Source: Deltaproteobacteria bacterium
GTDB lineage: Bacteria; Myxococcota_A; UBA796; SXON01
Direction of reading: 5' to 3'
Assembly: GCA_947490345.1 (NCBI GenBank)
Contig: CANLGL010000028.1
Coordinates: 1 to 60,707, forward strand
Length of the DNA: 60,707 nucleotides
This document shows, piece after piece, positions 57,667-60,707 of the stretch (its first letter is position 1; the number at the start of each line of letters is the position of its first letter). The notes beneath the pieces were generated by a model. The model was not told where the DNA came from. It ran no database searches and worked only from the letters and a program-made list of their open reading frames with translations. The translations under genes and the position numbers were made by a program.

Positions 57667-58287
57667 ATGATCCGCAGTTCTCTCAAGTCTGGACTCAAGC
57701 GACTGCTCGGCGTTGAGGTCCGCCCCGCCGCTGCGCCCCCACCCCCCGCGTGGCGCGACGCGCCGCCGGTCCGGGTCGAGCCGCCGGCGGCGAAGGCGCC
57801 CGTGGTCGAGGTGGCACCTCCCATGGTCGCCGAGCTTACCCCCGTCGCGGCGGTGCCCGCGGCGGTCGCTCCGGTCGTCGCACCCGTCGTCGAGTTGGCC
57901 CCCATCGCGGAGATCATCGAGGCTGTCCCTGCCAAAGCGACGAAGGCCAAGAAGAAGGCGAAGCCCGCGGCCGAGGTTGTGGCGGCTGCGGAGCCCGCCG
58001 CGGCCGTAGCGGCGGCGCCCGTTCCCGAGGCCGCGACAGACACCGTCGGCCCGGCGGCCTACTCGATGGAGCAGGTGCAGGAGATCTTCGACGAGATGGT
58101 GCGCCCGGCCCTCCAGGGCGACGGTGGCGACATCACGCTGTTGCGCATCGATGGCAACGACGTGATCGTCAAGCTGGTCGGCAGTTGTTCAACCTGCCCG
58201 TCCTCGATCATGACGATGAAGATGGGGGTGGAGGCCCTGTTGCGTGAGGAGCTCCCGGGCTTCGGGAACCTCATTCAGGAAGGGTGA
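57667..58287 (+). CDS. NifU-like C-terminal domain protein with Ala/Pro-rich linker
   Basis: A 206-aa protein. Residues ~1-20 are a basic helix, ~20-130 a low-complexity Ala/Pro/Val linker with a Lys-rich stretch (KATKAKKKAKP). The C-terminal ~75 residues form a NifU/NfuA-type scaffold domain with QVQEIFDEMVRPALQGDGGD and VGSCSTCPSSIMTMKMGVEA. The CxxC motif (CSTC) binds a Fe-S cluster at a dimer interface for transfer to apo-proteins. No NifS or other Fe-S genes are adjacent. Its stop overlaps the convergent peptidase gene by 17 bases. Confidence 0.9.
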   Translation: MIRSSLKSGLKRLLGVEVRPAAAPPPPAWRDAPPVRVEPPAAKAPVVEVAPPMVAELTPVAAVPAAVAPVVAPVVELAPIAEIIEAVPAKATKAKKKAKPAAEVVAAAEPAAAVAAAPVPEAATDTVGPAAYSMEQVQEIFDEMVRPALQGDGGDITLLRIDGNDVIVKLVGSCSTCPSSIMTMKMGVEALLREELPGFGNLIQEG

Positions 58288-59308
58288 TCCACCCTTCGTC
58301 CAGCCAGCTCTGGACGGGGTGATCGAGGCCGACCTTGCCAACCGACAGCGTTGCCGTCGACCGGCCGGTGGCCAGCCACGCCGACACCCGGCACCATCCC
58401 AGCCAGTACACCCGATCTTTGGCGTAGACGCCGGGCTCTTCCGGGTGGGCCAGACCGCGCTTGAGTCGAAGGCAGGTGATCCACGCGTTCCGGGGGCCTA
58501 CCAGCGGCTCCAGGCCCCGGTAAAGGCCGCTGAAGCTCTGCTCCCGCGCCCGGCGTGCGGCCGCGGCCAGGAGCGCCAGTCGATCCGAGGCGCCCACCGG
58601 CAGCCCACACGCCTCGGCCTCAGCGTGCAGCGCGAGCCCCTCCTCCGCGACCAGGGAGCCCGCAAGGCCCAACGAGAACAACCGCAGCGGCTGTGCCGCC
58701 CCGGCTTCGGCGCGCGCAACGTGGACCCCGACTTCGTGCGCCACGAGCGCCTCCATGTCGGTCGGGGAAATGGTCGCCCGCGGATTGATGCGGAGGAGAC
58801 GGCGCGGGGCATCGGCGACCACCCGCGCGGACATCACCGGATCGGCCTCGACCCGCCACCGATCGAAGCCACGAGCCTGCAACGCGGACCGGAACCGGTC
58901 GAGGACCACGGCCAAATCCAGGACCTCCTCGTCCGGCTTCCGCACCCGCGGCGGCGCGCCCGTCGGCGCCTCGGCCCCCTCGAACCAACCGGCCGAGACG
59001 CCGAGACGCTCGAAGGCCAGTGCGGTCCGGTCTCGGAGCGCGAGCACCGACAGCCGCAGCTCGTCCACCGCCGCGGCGACCTCACGCCCAAGCGGATGAT
59101 CCAGCGGCGGACTCACGGCATCGCAAGCCCGCAGCAGCTCGTCAGCGTCGGTCAGCGGCGCGTAGCGGAAGCTGGCAGGGGCGCCGGCGAGGAAGCGGGC
59201 TTGCGCCTCGACCTCGTCCAGCGGATTGAGATGACGCGACGACGCCAACCGCAGGTGGATGGCGTGCAGCGCCGTGTCGGCGTCGAGAAGATCCTGTGGC
59301 AACTGCAC
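58271..59308 (-). CDS. DUF1704-like (TMCP-type) metallopeptidase
   Basis: A 345-aa protein resembling the DUF1704 family, whose human members are tyrosine/microtubule carboxypeptidases. Zinc motif: EALVAHEVGVHVARAEAG (HExxH), followed by AEEGLALHAEAEACG, where the downstream Glu serves as third ligand. The C-terminal region has RLKRGLAHPEEPGVYAKDRVYWLG and a Trp-containing tail. In bacteria the substrate is unknown. Length and motif order fit the bacterial family. Divergent from the acyltransferase gene, 48 bases apart, and convergent with nifU-like. Confidence 0.85.
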   Translation of the reverse strand: MQLPQDLLDADTALHAIHLRLASSRHLNPLDEVEAQARFLAGAPASFRYAPLTDADELLRACDAVSPPLDHPLGREVAAAVDELRLSVLALRDRTALAFERLGVSAGWFEGAEAPTGAPPRVRKPDEEVLDLAVVLDRFRSALQARGFDRWRVEADPVMSARVVADAPRRLLRINPRATISPTDMEALVAHEVGVHVARAEAGAAQPLRLFSLGLAGSLVAEEGLALHAEAEACGLPVGASDRLALLAAAARRAREQSFSGLYRGLEPLVGPRNAWITCLRLKRGLAHPEEPGVYAKDRVYWLGWCRVSAWLATGRSTATLSVGKVGLDHPVQSWLDEGWITLPE

Positions 59309-59356
59309 CGCCGCGCTGTAGCCGACCGGGCCTACAGCGGGCTAACGCCTGCCGCG

Positions 59357-60283
59357 ATGGAACTGTCGATCGAGACCCTCGCCGCGCTGCCGACGGCGCT
59401 CGTCCGGTCCGCGCTCGCCGGGTGGGTAGGAGACCATCTCGATTGCCCAACCGACGCCAAGCACGCCCTCCGTCTGCGGCTGCAAGAAATCATCGATGCG
59501 GCCAGCGACGCGGACATCGAGCGGATGCGCGGCACCTTTCGGACAGCCGGCGACGATTGGCGATTGTACCCAGCCGATCCTCTCGCCCAGCGGCTCACCC
59601 GCACCTACATGGCAGCCGTCGCAACGCCCTGGATGATCCGCGGGGAAGGGAATCTCCGCAGCTTCCTCGCGTCGCCCGCCCAACGACGGATGATCGTGTG
59701 CAACCACCTGTCCTACACCGACACGCAGGTGACCGACGTGGTGCTCTGGCAGGCCGGACTCGCCGAGCTCGCCGGGCGGCTCGTCGCCGTCGCCGGCCCC
59801 AAGGTCTACACCGAAGCGTGGCGACGCATGGCCTCGATCGCGCTGAACACCCGCAAGACGGCGCAATCCAGCGTCGTCGCCAGCGAGCAGGACACGCTCA
59901 CCCCTCGTGAGCTGGCCAGCGTCGCGCTCCAGACCCTGGCGCACTGCGCCGAGCTGATGGACGCCGGGATGATCGTGCTGCTGTACCCCGAAGGGACGCG
60001 CGCGCGCGATGGGCGCCTGCAGCCCTTTCTTCGCGCGGCCGCACGCTATCTGAACATCGAGGGGGTCCAGGTGCTCCCCCTCGGGCAAGAGGGCGGCGAG
60101 ACGATGTACCCGGTGGACGCCCCGCTGATGTACCGCGCCGAAGCCAGACTTTCCTTCGGCGAACCCTTCACGCCGCGGGATTACCCCGGGAAGATTGGCG
60201 CCCTGACCGAAGCGCATGTGCGGCTGTCGGCGCTATTATCGGAACCCTTCCGGCCCCCGGCAGACGCGGCGCGGGTCGCCTGA
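59357..60283 (+). CDS. PlsC-like 1-acylglycerol-phosphate acyltransferase family protein
   Basis: A 308-aa acyltransferase. The catalytic HX4D motif is NHLSYTDTQV, and the phosphate-binding EGTR motif is YPEGTRARDGRLQPF. Between them are membrane-associated helical segments (GLAELAGRLVAVAGPKVYTE). The C-terminal strand VQVLPLGQEGGETMYP continues the fold. The N-terminal ~90 residues are a helical extension. It probably acylates a glycerophospholipid at the inner membrane. ATG 59357 is chosen because the open frame upstream is the reverse of the peptidase gene. Confidence 0.88.
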   Translation: MELSIETLAALPTALVRSALAGWVGDHLDCPTDAKHALRLRLQEIIDAASDADIERMRGTFRTAGDDWRLYPADPLAQRLTRTYMAAVATPWMIRGEGNLRSFLASPAQRRMIVCNHLSYTDTQVTDVVLWQAGLAELAGRLVAVAGPKVYTEAWRRMASIALNTRKTAQSSVVASEQDTLTPRELASVALQTLAHCAELMDAGMIVLLYPEGTRARDGRLQPFLRAAARYLNIEGVQVLPLGQEGGETMYPVDAPLMYRAEARLSFGEPFTPRDYPGKIGALTEAHVRLSALLSEPFRPPADAARVA

Positions 60284-60425
60284 TCAGGTTCGCGCCGCTT
60301 CGTAGCCATCGCGCGAACGACGCTGGCCGGCACCTCCGTCGCGACAGCGAAATGATGTCAAGAATGCGTCAAGACGCTGGCCATTTGGGGGGGGGGGGGC
60401 GGTATGTTCCGGGCCGAGGTGTAGC
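60284..60425. other. Intergenic stretch with G13 tract
   Basis: Nothing gene-like. It contains a run of thirteen G (60387-60399) ending 26 bases before the ATG of the right-edge gene, in the position where promoter or leader elements would lie. No ribosome-binding site stands out between the tract and the ATG except AGGTGTAG at about 60418. Confidence 0.6.
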
Positions 60426-60707
60426 ATGGTCCGTCGAGGCTTCAGTCCGTTTGCATGTGTGTTCACCCGCGGAAGTACCGACAACACGACCGGCTGGCGG
60501 TTCTTCCCGCTGACGACGGCGAGGGCTACGGCCGACATCAAGTTCGTGCACGGCATGCTGGAGGTCCTCAACATGACGGCGGATTGCCGTTTTGTGCTCT
60601 GGTATCAGGAGAGCGACGAGCCCGAGATGTTCGCCGGGGACGGAACGACGGTGGATGTCAACTTCACGGCGGCGACGACGGATGGGTATTGGGCGAGCGT
60701 CGGGTAC
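60426..60707 (+). CDS. Small beta-rich protein, 3' truncated by the window
   Basis: 94 residues are visible before the window ends. The sequence has alternating hydrophobic strands (TADIKFVHGMLEVLNMTADC, RFVLWYQESDE, GTTVDVNFTAATTDGYW), no signal peptide and one or two Cys. The family is not recognised. The layout (a short basic start, then beta strands of 8-10 residues) is reminiscent of the small beta protein at 42417-42839, and both genes stand behind a long G/C homopolymer; sequence identity is too low by eye to claim homology. Confidence 0.5.
   Translation, partial: MVRRGFSPFACVFTRGSTDNTTGWRFFPLTTARATADIKFVHGMLEVLNMTADCRFVLWYQESDEPEMFAGDGTTVDVNFTAATTDGYWASVGY

Noticed and set aside
58244..59356. 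Upstream extension of the PlsC-like frame
   Set aside because: It is the reverse complement of the DUF1704-like gene; the acyltransferase starts at 59357.

Overview
The window is very GC-rich and densely coded on both strands, with many ATGA, TGATG or GTGA start/stop overlaps. It looks like a myxobacterium-type (Myxococcota/former Deltaproteobacteria) chromosome. This rests on gene content: many short-leader lipoproteins with Asp-Thr-Ala linkers, MopE-like and thrombospondin-type-3 Ca-binding repeat proteins, large Ser/Thr kinases (one fused to an AAA ATPase and TPRs), an HMG-CoA reductase homologue, an FA2H-type fatty acid hydroxylase and a DUF1704-like metallopeptidase. No rRNA operon, CRISPR array, phage or complete insertion sequence was seen.

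Layout. 1-5 kb: an (EAAA)n helical membrane-anchored protein (5' cut), an LpxL-like acyltransferase, a Cdd1-like HhH protein, an L-type-lectin lipoprotein and a membrane Ser/Thr kinase. 5-14 kb: LysR regulator, several secreted/lipoprotein genes (one a cytochrome c), a MurG-like glycosyltransferase, MopE and TSP3 repeat proteins, a NAGPA-domain protein and an arylsulfotransferase-like lipoprotein. 14-16 kb: a small-protein/nucleotidyltransferase pair and a three-tRNA cluster (Ser-TGA, Ser-GCT, Arg-ACG) ending in a rho-independent terminator. 16-25 kb: copA, OmpA/TSP3 porin-like protein, B12 radical SAM protein, GT39-like membrane glycosyltransferase and a TrmA-family protein that has lost its catalytic Cys. 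25-28 kb: a lipoprotein plus subtilase operon bounded by two direct copies of a ~140-bp repeat; the subtilase start region carries a 7-bp x6 repeat and is frame-disrupted. 28-32 kb: PIN/RHH toxin-antitoxin pair, AlkZ-like protein, lpdA. 33-38 kb: two GT2 glycosyltransferases followed by a three-subunit molybdenum hydroxylase. 38-43 kb: uvrC, a P-type ATPase remnant, and a lower-GC three-gene accessory operon (small beta protein, HExxH protein, Cys-rich lipoprotein) with C10 tracts. 43-60 kb: kinase-AAA-TPR regulator, a TrmA-like methyltransferase, DAG-kinase-like lipid kinase, Rieske fusion, HMG-CoA reductase homologue, agmatinase family, RsmB-like enzyme, a phosphatidylserine decarboxylase/fatty-acid-hydroxylase/exported-protein cluster, a degenerate Nudix protein, NifU-domain protein, DUF1704-like peptidase, PlsC-like acyltransferase and a 3'-truncated gene behind a G13 tract.

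Themes. Membrane lipid and envelope functions recur (two acyltransferases, lipid kinase, psd, FA hydroxylase, four glycosyltransferases). The most unusual signals are: an apparently undescribed interspersed hairpin repeat (four copies at 15.9, 32.9, 38.0 and 52.5 kb); the second repeat pair bracketing the protease operon; the frame-breaking 7-bp repeat at the protease start codon; long G/C homopolymers near or in accessory secreted genes; and several enzymes whose catalytic residues are replaced (TrmA paralogue, Nudix, subtilase, HMG-CoA reductase).
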